This document shows positions 26,849 through 34,554 of a DNA stretch of 64,000 bases, piece after piece (within the stretch, counting starts at the first letter, position 1; every line of letters begins with the position of its first letter). The DNA is from JBCFBK01 sp038562555 (lineage in GTDB: Bacteria; Bacteroidota; Bacteroidia; Bacteroidales; Prolixibacteraceae): assembly GCA_038562555.1 (NCBI GenBank), contig JBCFBK010000031.1, positions 1 through 64,000 of the forward strand, read 5' to 3'. The notes beneath the pieces were generated by a model. That model saw only the letters and a program-made list of their open reading frames with translations, was not told the DNA's origin and did not search any database. A program made the position numbers and the translations under genes.

Positions 26849-27286
26849 ATGAAGCGAATAGCCATTTTCAGTATTGTTTTCATCATTTCGGCGATGATTG
26901 CCCGCGCCCAGGATTGGCAGACAGATTTTGAAGCAGCAAAAGCGATTGCAGCAAAAGAAAACCGGGAGATCATTATGGTTTTCCAGGGTTCCGACTGGTG
27001 TGCGCCTTGTATTAAGCTGGACCAGGAAATCTGGAGTTCTGACGAATTTAAAACGTATGCCAAAGATCATTTTGTCATGCTGAAAGTTGATTTTCCGCGC
27101 AAAAAGGCCAATGCCCTGGCGCCGGAACAGCAGAAAAAAAACAACAAACTTGCCGAAAGCTATAATAAAAAGGGGTTTTTCCCTTTTGTTGTTGTGCTTG
27201 ATGCGCAAGGAAATAAACGGGGGGAAACGGGGTATAAGAAAATGGCTCCCAACGAATATATCACGCATCTTTTATCCTTTAAATGA
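26849..27286 (+). CDS. Secreted thioredoxin-like protein
   Basis: 145 residues with a cleavable signal peptide (MKRIAIFSIVFIISAMIARA). The thioredoxin fold carries the redox motif WCAPC with C51 and C54, and later the cis-Pro segment GFFPFVVVLD. It is the first gene of a four-gene operon; its stop overlaps the apbE start as ATGA. Periplasmic thioredoxin-like proteins reduce or shuffle disulfides, and the small Cys-ending DUF4266 lipoprotein two genes downstream is a likely client. Confidence 0.9.
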   Translation: MKRIAIFSIVFIISAMIARAQDWQTDFEAAKAIAAKENREIIMVFQGSDWCAPCIKLDQEIWSSDEFKTYAKDHFVMLKVDFPRKKANALAPEQQKKNNKLAESYNKKGFFPFVVVLDAQGNKRGETGYKKMAPNEYITHLLSFK

Positions 27287-28266
27287 TCAGATATTTAATT
27301 TTTATTGCGGCATTATTATTTACTGCAAATGCATTTCCGCAGCAGGTCTGCAAGCGTACGCTTCTGCTGATGGGAAGCCGCTTTGACATTACGCTCGTTG
27401 CAGCCGATTCCATTCAGGGGAACGCCTGGATAAACGTTGCCGTGGATGAGATCAGCCGGATTGAAAGGCTGATTTCTTCGTGGGATCCGGATTCACAGAC
27501 CTCGGCAATTAATAAGCAGGCGGGAATTGCGCCTGTTCAGGTCGACCCGGAACTGCTCGGTCTTATTGAACGATCAATAGCCATATCCAAACTTACCGAT
27601 GGAGCCTTTGACATCAGCTATGCCTCGATGGACAAGATCTGGAAATTTGACGGGAGTATGACGCAAATGCCTTCGGAGGATGCGATCCGGGAATCGGTGG
27701 CCAAAATCGGCTATCAAAACATTGTTGTGGACAGAGAACGCTCAACAGTCTTCCTGAAACTGCCGGGGATGAAAATCGGCTTTGGGGCTATCGGCAAAGG
27801 TTACGCTGCCGACAAAGCTAAGGCGTTGCTGATGAAGAAAGGTGTCCCCGCCGGAATCGTCAACGCCTCCGGCGACATGAACACCTGGGGAAAACAACCA
27901 AACGGGGAGGACTGGAAAATAGCCATTACCAATCCCCTGAATAAGCACAAGGTTTTTGCCGTTTTGCCCCTTAAGGAAGGAGCCGTAGTCACTTCCGGCG
28001 ATTACGAAAAATACGTCAGTTTTAATGGAGTACGCTACGCACACATCATCGACCCGAAGACAGGGTATCCGGCCACCGGCATTATCAGCGTCTCGGTTTT
28101 TGCCCCGAAAGCAGAACTTGCCGATGCATTGGCAACTTCGGTATTTGTCATGGGAGTCGAAGTTGGACTGAACCGGATCAGTCAGTTGCCGGGAGTAGAA
28201 TGCATCATCATTGATGAAGCGGGAAAGATACATACGTCAAAAAATATACAAATTCAGAAAATATGA
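27283..28266 (+). CDS. apbE: FAD:protein FMN transferase
   Basis: 327 residues with an N-terminal signal peptide. ApbE enzymes covalently attach FMN to Thr/Ser of target proteins using FAD and Mg2+ outside the cytoplasm. Family motifs are MGSRFDITL, GFGAIGKGYAADKA, VNASGDMNTWG and the late HIIDPKTGYPA, with metal-binding residues near LADALATSVFVMG. It overlaps both neighbours by four bases, so it belongs to the thioredoxin/DUF4266/DUF3570 operon. The flavinylation target is not obvious in the window: no NqrC/RnfG-like gene is visible. Confidence 0.95.
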   Translation: MIRYLIFIAALLFTANAFPQQVCKRTLLLMGSRFDITLVAADSIQGNAWINVAVDEISRIERLISSWDPDSQTSAINKQAGIAPVQVDPELLGLIERSIAISKLTDGAFDISYASMDKIWKFDGSMTQMPSEDAIRESVAKIGYQNIVVDRERSTVFLKLPGMKIGFGAIGKGYAADKAKALLMKKGVPAGIVNASGDMNTWGKQPNGEDWKIAITNPLNKHKVFAVLPLKEGAVVTSGDYEKYVSFNGVRYAHIIDPKTGYPATGIISVSVFAPKAELADALATSVFVMGVEVGLNRISQLPGVECIIIDEAGKIHTSKNIQIQKI

Positions 28267-28475
28267 GAAAGAAGATCATGTTGTTGGCCTTTTCCGCAGC
28301 GTTGCTTGGTTCATGCACGGCGGTTAAGGAATATGAGAAGGTTAATCTGAACGATCCCGATATGGCGCTGGCCACAAAGAAAGTAGACCGGTTTGAAACG
28401 AACTTTCAGGCATACCGCGAAGCTGCTTCGGGGGCAAACGGAGGAAAAACAGGTGGTGGTTGCGGATGTAACTAA
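28263..28475 (+). CDS. DUF4266 small lipoprotein with C-terminal Gly-Cys motif
   Basis: 70 residues. The signal peptide ends in a lipobox (LLGSCTAVK). The mature part has KVNLNDPDMALATKKVDRFE and then EAASGANGGKTGGGCGCN at the end. The C-terminal GGGCGCN is a conserved DUF4266 feature; its two Cys could form a disulfide, bind metal, or be modified. It overlaps apbE by four bases and is followed after nine bases by the DUF3570 barrel. The family is known by synteny with ApbE and DUF3570 but has no assigned function. Confidence 0.88.
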   Translation: MRKKIMLLAFSAALLGSCTAVKEYEKVNLNDPDMALATKKVDRFETNFQAYREAASGANGGKTGGGCGCN

Positions 28476-28484
28476 ACAAGTATC

Positions 28485-29843
28485 ATGAAAAAATTAACAA
28501 TTATTACCAGCCTGATTTTTTTCGTTCTGACCGGATTGGGACAGGAAGAAAATAAAAATACAGACACCACTGCTTATAAAAGCCGGGTGCTCGAAAGTAC
28601 CGAAATTGACATCTTAACAAGTTATTATTCACAGGAAGGTGACAATGCTGCAGTAGGAGGAGGTATGGGGACCGAAGAACTGACTGACTTTACTCCGACG
28701 ATTGTGGTGTCGGTTCCGCTCAATGACGATGATGTGCTGACCCTTGATGCAGGCATTTCTTCTTACACTTCCGCCTCTTCAAGCAATATCAATCCTTTTG
28801 ACGGGGATCAGGAGGCTGATCCGTTCCAGGCCTCTTCGGGGGCTTCGCGAGCTGATCTTTACACCAATGTGTCCGGTTCATTCAGCCATAGCTCGGACGA
28901 CCGCAATAAGATCTGGTCGGCAAAGCTTAGTTTTTCAAATGAGTTTGATTATCGTTCGTTGGGATTTGGCGGTAGCTTAACCAGGCTTTTCAACGAAAAG
29001 AATACCGAAATCAACATCAGCGGAAACGTTTACCTGGACAAATGGAAACTGCTTTATCCGGTGGAGTTGCGACACCTGGCCGGACAGGACGAAGAACAGG
29101 AACCGGGAGAAGATGAAGAGGACGATGAAGATGAAGGAGTCCCCTGGGAACTGATGACCGGAAATCTTAATTATAATCCGTCGTTTACCCCGTTTAAGGA
29201 CGATTCCAGAAATTCATATTCCGTAGGAATGGTATTCTCACAGATCCTGTCCAAAAGGTTGCAGGGTTCCTTGTCACTGGATCTGGTCGTGCAGGACGGC
29301 TTATTGTCGACACCTTACCACCGGATTTACTTTGCGGACGTCGCTAACTCATTCATCGAAAACTTTCAGCTGGCAGATGATGTGGAACGTTTGCCCGACA
29401 CCCGGCTTAAAGCAGCCCTTGGGGGACGGCTGAATTATTTTATCAATGAAACCCTTGCCCTGCGAACCTATTACCGATATTATGCAGACGACTGGGGAAT
29501 CAGTTCCCATACGGCGAGCATCGAAATTCCGATCAAACTATCAGGTAAATTCACCCTGTATCCGTCTTACCGGTTTTATACCCAAACGGCCGCGGATTAT
29601 TTTGCACCCCGCGAGCTTCATGTATCGACCGAAAAATATTATACGTCCGACTATGACCTGTCTGAATTTAAGGCCAATCAATATGGTTTCGGGATTAGCT
29701 ATACCGATATCATGACCCGGGCCCACTTATGGAAACTAAATATGAAAAGTATCGATCTGAAGTTTCACAAGTACGACCGCGACTCAAGCTTCAGCGCATG
29801 GATGGGCTCTTTTGGAATCAAGTTTATTATCGGTGATTTGTAA
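28485..29843 (+). CDS. DUF3570 outer-membrane beta-barrel protein
   Basis: 452 residues with a signal peptide (LIFFVLTGLGQ). Alternating polar/hydrophobic strands and the terminal GSFGIKFIIGDL fit an outer-membrane barrel. A very acidic loop near residues 205-222 (DEEQEPGEDEEDDEDEG) interrupts it, possibly binding cations or facing the outside. DUF3570 proteins almost always accompany DUF4266 and ApbE. The operon order thioredoxin, ApbE, DUF4266, DUF3570 suggests an outer-membrane module assembled with a flavinylation and thiol-handling step. Exact role unknown. Confidence 0.88.
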   Translation: MKKLTIITSLIFFVLTGLGQEENKNTDTTAYKSRVLESTEIDILTSYYSQEGDNAAVGGGMGTEELTDFTPTIVVSVPLNDDDVLTLDAGISSYTSASSSNINPFDGDQEADPFQASSGASRADLYTNVSGSFSHSSDDRNKIWSAKLSFSNEFDYRSLGFGGSLTRLFNEKNTEINISGNVYLDKWKLLYPVELRHLAGQDEEQEPGEDEEDDEDEGVPWELMTGNLNYNPSFTPFKDDSRNSYSVGMVFSQILSKRLQGSLSLDLVVQDGLLSTPYHRIYFADVANSFIENFQLADDVERLPDTRLKAALGGRLNYFINETLALRTYYRYYADDWGISSHTASIEIPIKLSGKFTLYPSYRFYTQTAADYFAPRELHVSTEKYYTSDYDLSEFKANQYGFGISYTDIMTRAHLWKLNMKSIDLKFHKYDRDSSFSAWMGSFGIKFIIGDL

Positions 29844-29847
29844 TTGC

Positions 29848-29873
29848 CGGCCTTTCTATACAGCATGGGCCGG
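29848..29873. terminator. Weak hairpin between convergent DUF3570 and uppP genes
   Basis: CCGGCC (29848-29853) and GGCCGG (29868-29873) can pair around a 14-base loop. The stem is only 6 bp and lacks a T tract, so it is a weak bidirectional terminator at best. Confidence 0.3.
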
Positions 29874-29905
29874 ATGAACCATGAAAAACGATTGTTTAAT
29901 ATGGC

Positions 29906-30703
29906 TTAGCTGCTGTAAAGCCAAAGCAGGACGATGATTCCCAAAACGATCCGGTAGTAACCAAAGGCCACAAAAGTATGTTTCTTGATAAAATTCATCA
30001 GGAATTTGATTACACCTGCAGCAACAATAAAGGACACCAGCAATCCTGACGAAAGGATTAGGAAATCGTGCGTTGAGAAATTAAGCGGGCTTTTCACCAG
30101 CGAATAAACCGAGGCTGCGAGAATTGTCGGAATGGCCAGGAAAAAAGAGAATTCAGCCGCCAGTTTTCTCGAGCAGCCGAGCATCAGGGCACCAATAATG
30201 GTTGCTGCCGATCGCGACGTGCCCGGGACCATGGCGAGGCACTGGAAAAGCCCGATGAACAAGGCGGTTTTATACGACATTTCGCTCACTGAAAAAACAT
30301 GACCGTCTTTGTTTTTACGGTCGAGAATAATCAGCAAAATCCCGCCAACGATCAAACTGACACTAACCACTGTCAGATCAAATAAATGCTCTTCTATAAA
30401 TTCAGCGAATAGCAAGCCAAAGAACGCTGCCGGTAAAAAGGCAGTCAGGATTTTCGACCAAAACAAAATAAATTCTGTTTCGACCAGCAAGGCTGGACGC
30501 GGCGGAAAGATTTTTTGCCGGAAATAAATGATTACCGCCAAAATAGCTCCCATTTGTATGAATACGTCAAATACGACCGTAAATTCGTCAGAAAAAGCGA
30601 GCCATTCGTTCACCAGAATTAAATGACCGGTTGAAGAAACAGGCAGAAATTCGGTCAATCCTTCCACGAACCCAAGAATAACCGCTTTAATGAATTCCCA
30701 CAT
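29906..30703 (-). CDS. uppP: Undecaprenyl-diphosphatase
   Basis: 265-residue integral membrane enzyme (BacA/UppP) that dephosphorylates undecaprenyl pyrophosphate to recycle the lipid carrier of cell-wall synthesis. The first signature is GFVEGLTEFLPVSSTGHLIL (residues 11-30) with catalytic Glu residues. The second is MVPGTSRSAATIIGALMLG with the essential Arg. About eight membrane helices are predicted, as usual for the family. Stands alone on the minus strand. Confidence 0.96.
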   Translation of the reverse strand: MWEFIKAVILGFVEGLTEFLPVSSTGHLILVNEWLAFSDEFTVVFDVFIQMGAILAVIIYFRQKIFPPRPALLVETEFILFWSKILTAFLPAAFFGLLFAEFIEEHLFDLTVVSVSLIVGGILLIILDRKNKDGHVFSVSEMSYKTALFIGLFQCLAMVPGTSRSAATIIGALMLGCSRKLAAEFSFFLAIPTILAASVYSLVKSPLNFSTHDFLILSSGLLVSFIVAAGVIKFLMNFIKKHTFVAFGYYRIVLGIIVLLWLYSS

Positions 30704-30894
30704 TTTAGTGTACGTTTTGATTGATGCATAAAGAAAACGAAAAATGAAGCCAAATTGTATCTTAATTTCTGTACAGAACCATTCTAAACAATTTCTTAAT
30801 CCGGAGGCACAACGATAGCGAAAACGAGCGGCATGGGATTTTGTTCGTTATTACGTCAAAATAAAGTCGTACGCAAAGTAAAAAGTCCTGTCAT

Positions 30895-30972
30895 ATGAAA
30901 AAAAAAATGCTTAATTTAATCCCCACAATCATCAGCTACGTTTTCTTAATTTTTTTTGGATTTTTTACATAG
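30895..30972 (+). CDS. Possible 25-residue single-helix membrane peptide
   Basis: An ATG-to-TAG ORF encodes MKKKMLNLIPTIISYVFLIF plus GFFT. Three lysines precede a continuous hydrophobic helix, the layout of small inner-membrane peptides. It lies in the 521-base gap between uppP and the antiporter and is followed 58 bases later by a hairpin that could end its transcript. A weak promoter-like arrangement (TTTG at 30840-30843 and TAAAGTCG at 30862-30869) precedes it. No known family is recognised. AT-rich bases could give such an ORF by chance. Confidence 0.4.
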   Translation: MKKKMLNLIPTIISYVFLIFFGFFT

Positions 30973-31030
30973 TAAATTCTGAAGAAACGATCAGGAAATC
31001 TGGTTCAGCCGGTAAGTTAATCGGGGGACC

Positions 31031-31078
31031 AAAGAGGAAAGGGAAGAGATCAGCAGATTTCTTCCTTTTCCTCTTTTA
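31031..31078 (+). terminator. Long imperfect hairpin, probable terminator
   Basis: AAAGAGGAAAGGGAAGAGATC, cut here as AAAGAGGAAAGGGAAGA, pairs with TCTTCCTTTTCCTCTTT with small mismatches around a short loop, followed by TTT. It lies between the small peptide ORF and the antiporter promoter, so it could terminate the former and insulate the latter. Confidence 0.6.
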
Positions 31079-31129
31079 CATCACGCTAAAAAGATGCCCC
31101 TGATCAGGCTGGTCAATCCAGCGTAAAGC

Positions 31130-31160
31130 TTGGCGGAGCAGTCGTGAATGCGTATCTTTG
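31130..31160 (+). promoter_or_regulatory. Bacteroidota-type promoter of the antiporter gene
   Basis: TTG at 31130-31132, a 20-base spacer, then TATCTTTG at 31153-31160. This matches the -33/-7 housekeeping promoter consensus (TTG, 19-21 bases, TAnnTTTG) exactly and is the clearest promoter in the window. Transcription would begin near 31168, giving a leader of about 57 bases. Confidence 0.65.
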
Positions 31161-31224
31161 AGAAACGGGGTGTGCTAAAGGCTTTCCCGTATAGTCAGAT
31201 TATTCGAAAACAAAATAGCAGACG

Positions 31225-32742
31225 ATGGGAATATCGGTGGAATTGGTTTTGTTAGTCATGTCGGTCCTGTTTTTTTTGAGTATGCTGGCAGGAAAAGCAG
31301 GTTATAAGTTTGGCGTGCCTGTTTTGTTGTTGTTTCTGGCAGTGGGGATGCTTAGCGGAAGCGACGGACTGGGCATCGAATTTGAGAATTTTGAGGTGGC
31401 GCAAACAATCGGAACGATCGCGCTGTGCATTATCCTGTTTTCGGGGGGGATGGATACGAAGATTGCTGATATCCGTCCTGTAATTCCGCAGGGGATTGTG
31501 CTGGCTACCATTGGGGTATTACTCACCACATTTTTTACGGGAATGATGATCTGGCTGATCTTCAGTGTGACGGAAAGCGGGATCAGTGAAGGTGCCGGAT
31601 TGCTTTCCGCACTGCTGTTGGCGGCCATCATGTCTTCTACCGATTCGGCCTCGGTGTTCGCCATTCTCCGTTCCAAAGGAATCCACCTGAAGAAAAACCT
31701 GCGTCCGCTGCTTGAGCTTGAGAGCGGAAGTAATGATCCGATGGCCTTCATGCTTACCATCACGCTGATCGGGATCATCCAATCGGGAGGCGATACCAAT
31801 TACTGGCTGACAGGGGGCAAAATACTGATGCAGTTGATTATTGGCGGTGCAGCCGGGTTCTTTCTGGGTAAACTGGCCGTGCGGATTATCAATCATATTA
31901 AAATAGATAACGCGGCTTTTTATCCGATTTTGGTACTGACTTCCTGTATTTTTATATTCTCCCTGACCTACTTCATCCAGGGAAACGGCTATCTGGCAGT
32001 TTATATAGGAGGGCTGGTGATCGGGAATGCTAAATTCATTCATAAACGTTCGGTTATGAACTTTTTCGACGGACTTGCATGGCTCAGCCAGATTCTGATG
32101 TTCCTTACTCTCGGTCTGCTCGTAAACCCGCACGAGCTGATCCCTGTTATCATACCGGGACTGATCATCAGTCTGATCATGATCCTGATCACCCGGCCAC
32201 TTAGTGTCTTTATCAGTTTGCTGCCATTCCGGAAAATGTCGTTTCGGGAAAAATCATTTATATCCTGGGTAGGACTCAGAGGCGCTGTCCCCATTATCTT
32301 TGCCATTATTCCGCTGGCAGAACAAGTGCCACACGCCCAATTTATTTTCAACCTGGTTTTTTTCTGCACGCTTGTTTCCCTGGTCGTCCAGGGAACAACC
32401 CTCACAGCCTTTGCAAGGTGGCATAAACTGGCCGATAAGCCGAGGGAATATAAAAAGCTGGAAGAATTTGACCTGGAATTTTCTGATGAGATCAAGACGA
32501 TAACCACCGAAATTGCAGTGATCGGTCAGACCTTATCCAATGGAAACCGGTTGATGGACATCCCGTTGCCTGACAAAACACTCGTGGTTATGGTCAAACG
32601 AAACGATAAGTATTTTGTGCCAACCGGAAACACGGTATTGCAGGAAGATGATAAACTGCTCATCATTACCGACGATCAGGATGCCTTAATGGAAACCTAC
32701 AGGAACATGGGAATAGAAGACGGCCTGGTTAAAAAACAATAA
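31225..32742 (+). CDS. Potassium/proton antiporter (CPA1, NhaP2/CvrA-like)
   Basis: 505 residues. An N-terminal CPA-type exchanger domain with about 12 helices (1-395) contains the ion-site region SSTDSASVFAIL and ELESGSNDPMAFML. A C-terminal cytoplasmic TrkA_C-like domain (about 415-495) carries NRLMDIPLPDKTLVVMVKRN and DDKLLIITDD. Relatives extrude K+ (and sometimes other monovalent cations) in exchange for H+ and are gated by the C-terminal domain. It has its own promoter 65 bases upstream and precedes the arsenic operon, from which it is probably independent. Confidence 0.92.
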   Translation: MGISVELVLLVMSVLFFLSMLAGKAGYKFGVPVLLLFLAVGMLSGSDGLGIEFENFEVAQTIGTIALCIILFSGGMDTKIADIRPVIPQGIVLATIGVLLTTFFTGMMIWLIFSVTESGISEGAGLLSALLLAAIMSSTDSASVFAILRSKGIHLKKNLRPLLELESGSNDPMAFMLTITLIGIIQSGGDTNYWLTGGKILMQLIIGGAAGFFLGKLAVRIINHIKIDNAAFYPILVLTSCIFIFSLTYFIQGNGYLAVYIGGLVIGNAKFIHKRSVMNFFDGLAWLSQILMFLTLGLLVNPHELIPVIIPGLIISLIMILITRPLSVFISLLPFRKMSFREKSFISWVGLRGAVPIIFAIIPLAEQVPHAQFIFNLVFFCTLVSLVVQGTTLTAFARWHKLADKPREYKKLEEFDLEFSDEIKTITTEIAVIGQTLSNGNRLMDIPLPDKTLVVMVKRNDKYFVPTGNTVLQEDDKLLIITDDQDALMETYRNMGIEDGLVKKQ

Positions 32743-32800
32743 TTGATTTTTGAGGGATCATATATTTTTTTTGTATAAAAATATGACGTATGTATACGCC

Positions 32801-32840
32801 GTATTATAATATGACGTATATTTGCGTCATATTATAATAC
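32801..32840. promoter_or_regulatory. ArsR operator: perfect 16-bp inverted repeat around a -7 box
   Basis: GTATTATAATATGACG (32801-32816) and CGTCATATTATAATAC (32825-32840) are perfect inverted repeats separated by eight bases, TATATTTG. That spacer is an exact TAnnTTTG -7 box for the plus strand. A further half-site, ATATGACGTAT, begins at 32781 and a CGTATTAT segment links the two. The arsR ATG is at 32848, eight bases after the repeat. ArsR binding here would cover the -7 element, the simplest way to repress the operon in the absence of arsenite. Confidence 0.75.
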
Positions 32841-32847
32841 GGGAAAA

Positions 32848-33180
32848 ATGGTAACAGCAAAAAAGGATTTATTTGAACCTGAACTTCAGGAAGTAGCGGA
32901 CCTTTTCCGGGTCTTGTCACATCCGGCACGTTTGCAGATCCTGTTATTCCTCGCGGAAACGAAGATCTGTATTTCGGGTGATATTTCAGAAGAACTCCCC
33001 CTGAGCAGGACAACGGTGAATCAGCATTTGAAGGAATTGAAGGAAGCAGGGCTGATCAGGGGGCAGGTCGAAGGAGCGCGGGTGAATTATTGTCTCAACC
33101 CGCTTGGCGTGCAGGAAATGAATAAGTATATCACAAAGTTTTTAAGCCGGATTCAAATCGAACCGGATATTTGTTGCTAA
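32848..33180 (+). CDS. arsR: ArsR-family arsenical-responsive repressor
   Basis: 110-residue winged-helix repressor. LFRVLSHPARLQILLFLAE is the N-terminal core; ISEELPLSRTTVNQHLKELK is the HTH; GQVEGARVNYCLNP is the wing. Possible As(III) ligands are Cys in KICISGD, Cys in NYCLN and the terminal CC pair. It lacks the classical ELCVCDL site of the plasmid ArsR, so metalloid sensing would use a different set of Cys. First gene of arsR, arsC, arsM, acr3, directly behind the palindromic operator. Confidence 0.93.
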   Translation: MVTAKKDLFEPELQEVADLFRVLSHPARLQILLFLAETKICISGDISEELPLSRTTVNQHLKELKEAGLIRGQVEGARVNYCLNPLGVQEMNKYITKFLSRIQIEPDICC

Positions 33181-33183
33181 TCC

Positions 33184-33241
33184 ATTCCTGCGGAAGCAGG
33201 AGTCTCAGGAGCAGGTATAAAAAGGTTCCTGCCTTCGCAGA
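33184..33241. repeat. Imperfect hairpin between arsR and arsC
   Basis: TTCCTGCGGAAGCAGG near 33184 is roughly complementary to CCTGCCTTCGCAGAA ending near 33241, with small bulges. It lies in the 91-base gap inside the ars operon. It could be a partial terminator, an RNA-processing site that sets expression ratios, or chance. Confidence 0.35.
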
Positions 33242-33271
33242 ACGAATTTAAGTTAAATTAAAGAATTAGTT

Positions 33272-33697
33272 ATGAAGATCCTTGTTTTATGTACAGGCAA
33301 TAGTTGCCGCAGCCAGATGGCTCATGGCTTTTTGCAATCGTTCGACCCGCGCATGGACGTTCATTCGGCCGGAACAGAACCTGCAGAGCGGGTTAATCCG
33401 AAAGCTGTTCAGGTCATGAAGGAAGCCGGAGTTAATATAAGCGGGCATAACCCCAGGCAGGTCGATCAGTATCTGAAGGACGAATGGGATTATGTGATCA
33501 CGGTTTGTGACAGTGCCAATGAAACCTGTCCGACATTTTTAGGAAAAGTCAGGCACCGCCTGCATATGGGCTTTGAAGATCCTTCGCATGCTACGGGCAC
33601 GGATGATTTTATATGGAGTGAGTTCCGCAGGGTCAGAGACCAGATCAAAGAATCGTTTTATAAGTTTTATATCGAACAAATGAAGCCTCAATTATAA
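33272..33697 (+). CDS. arsC: Arsenate reductase, LMW-phosphatase (thioredoxin-coupled) type
   Basis: 141 residues. Reduces As(V) to As(III). The P-loop is VLCTGNSCRSQMAHG with C7-x5-R13, as in low-molecular-weight tyrosine phosphatases. The redox Cys pair is in TVCDSANETCP, about seven residues apart, as in the thioredoxin-linked class. DPSHATG provides the general acid Asp region. Its product is the substrate of ArsM and Acr3 encoded downstream, with a 5-base gap to arsM. Confidence 0.94.
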   Translation: MKILVLCTGNSCRSQMAHGFLQSFDPRMDVHSAGTEPAERVNPKAVQVMKEAGVNISGHNPRQVDQYLKDEWDYVITVCDSANETCPTFLGKVRHRLHMGFEDPSHATGTDDFIWSEFRRVRDQIKESFYKFYIEQMKPQL

Positions 33698-33702
33698 CAG
33701 TT

Positions 33703-34512
33703 ATGGAAACAAAAGATCTAAAATTGGTTGTGCAGGAAAAATACGGTGAAATTGCCGGACAAAGCAAATTGATGAACCAGAATTCCTGTTGCGGGTCGTC
33801 CGCTTGCTGCGGCGAAATGGATTACTCTGTTTTCAGTGACGATTATTCGGGGCAGAAAGGTTATGTTGCCGATGCAGATCTCGGACTTGGATGCGGGTTG
33901 CCAACCGAATTTGCCGGAATTGAGAAAGGGCATCGGGTACTTGACCTGGGCAGCGGAGCGGGAAATGACTGTTTCGTGGCCCGGGCGCTGGTGGGCGACG
34001 AAGGACAGGTTACAGGACTTGACTTTACCGACGCCATGCTGGACAAGGCCCGCAGAAATAACGAAAAGCTGGGCTATACCAACGTTAGCTTTGTGAAGGG
34101 CGACATCGAAGAAATGCCGCTTCCGGATACATCGTTCGATGTGGTGATCAGCAACTGTGTACTTAATCTGGTACCTGACAAGCGCAAAGCTTTTAGCGAA
34201 ATATACCGGGTGCTTAAGGGCGAAGGACATTTTTGTGTATCGGATGTGGTTCTTGACGGCGATCTGCCCGGCAAACTGAAAGAGGCTGCCGAATTATACG
34301 CCGGCTGCGTTTCTGGTGCAATCGGGAAAGAATCCTACCTGGAATTGATCCGGGAAAAAGGTTTTGCCGATGTTACCGTGCATAAACAAAAAAGGATTGT
34401 TCTTCCGGAAGCGGTATTGAAGAGCTACCTGACAGAAGCGGAAACGGAGTCATTTATCCGTTCCGGTGCCGGGATTTACAGCATTACTGTCACGGCAAAT
34501 AAGAAAGGATAG
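33703..34512 (+). CDS. arsM: Arsenite S-adenosylmethionine methyltransferase
   Basis: 269 residues. A Cys-rich N-terminal stretch (NSCCGSSACCGEMD) precedes the class I methyltransferase fold with VLDLGSGAGNDCFVA (SAM site). Arsenite-binding candidates are C64 in GLGCGLPTEF and C201 in YAGCVSGAIG. No Cys follows residue 201, so the third conserved Cys of the well-studied ArsM proteins is missing; methylation may stop at an earlier product or use the N-terminal CC motifs. Located between arsC and acr3. Confidence 0.92.
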   Translation: METKDLKLVVQEKYGEIAGQSKLMNQNSCCGSSACCGEMDYSVFSDDYSGQKGYVADADLGLGCGLPTEFAGIEKGHRVLDLGSGAGNDCFVARALVGDEGQVTGLDFTDAMLDKARRNNEKLGYTNVSFVKGDIEEMPLPDTSFDVVISNCVLNLVPDKRKAFSEIYRVLKGEGHFCVSDVVLDGDLPGKLKEAAELYAGCVSGAIGKESYLELIREKGFADVTVHKQKRIVLPEAVLKSYLTEAETESFIRSGAGIYSITVTANKKG

Positions 34513-34554
34513 GCCGTCGCCGGTATCGTATTGGCGGTCAAAAACAAGGAGGAT

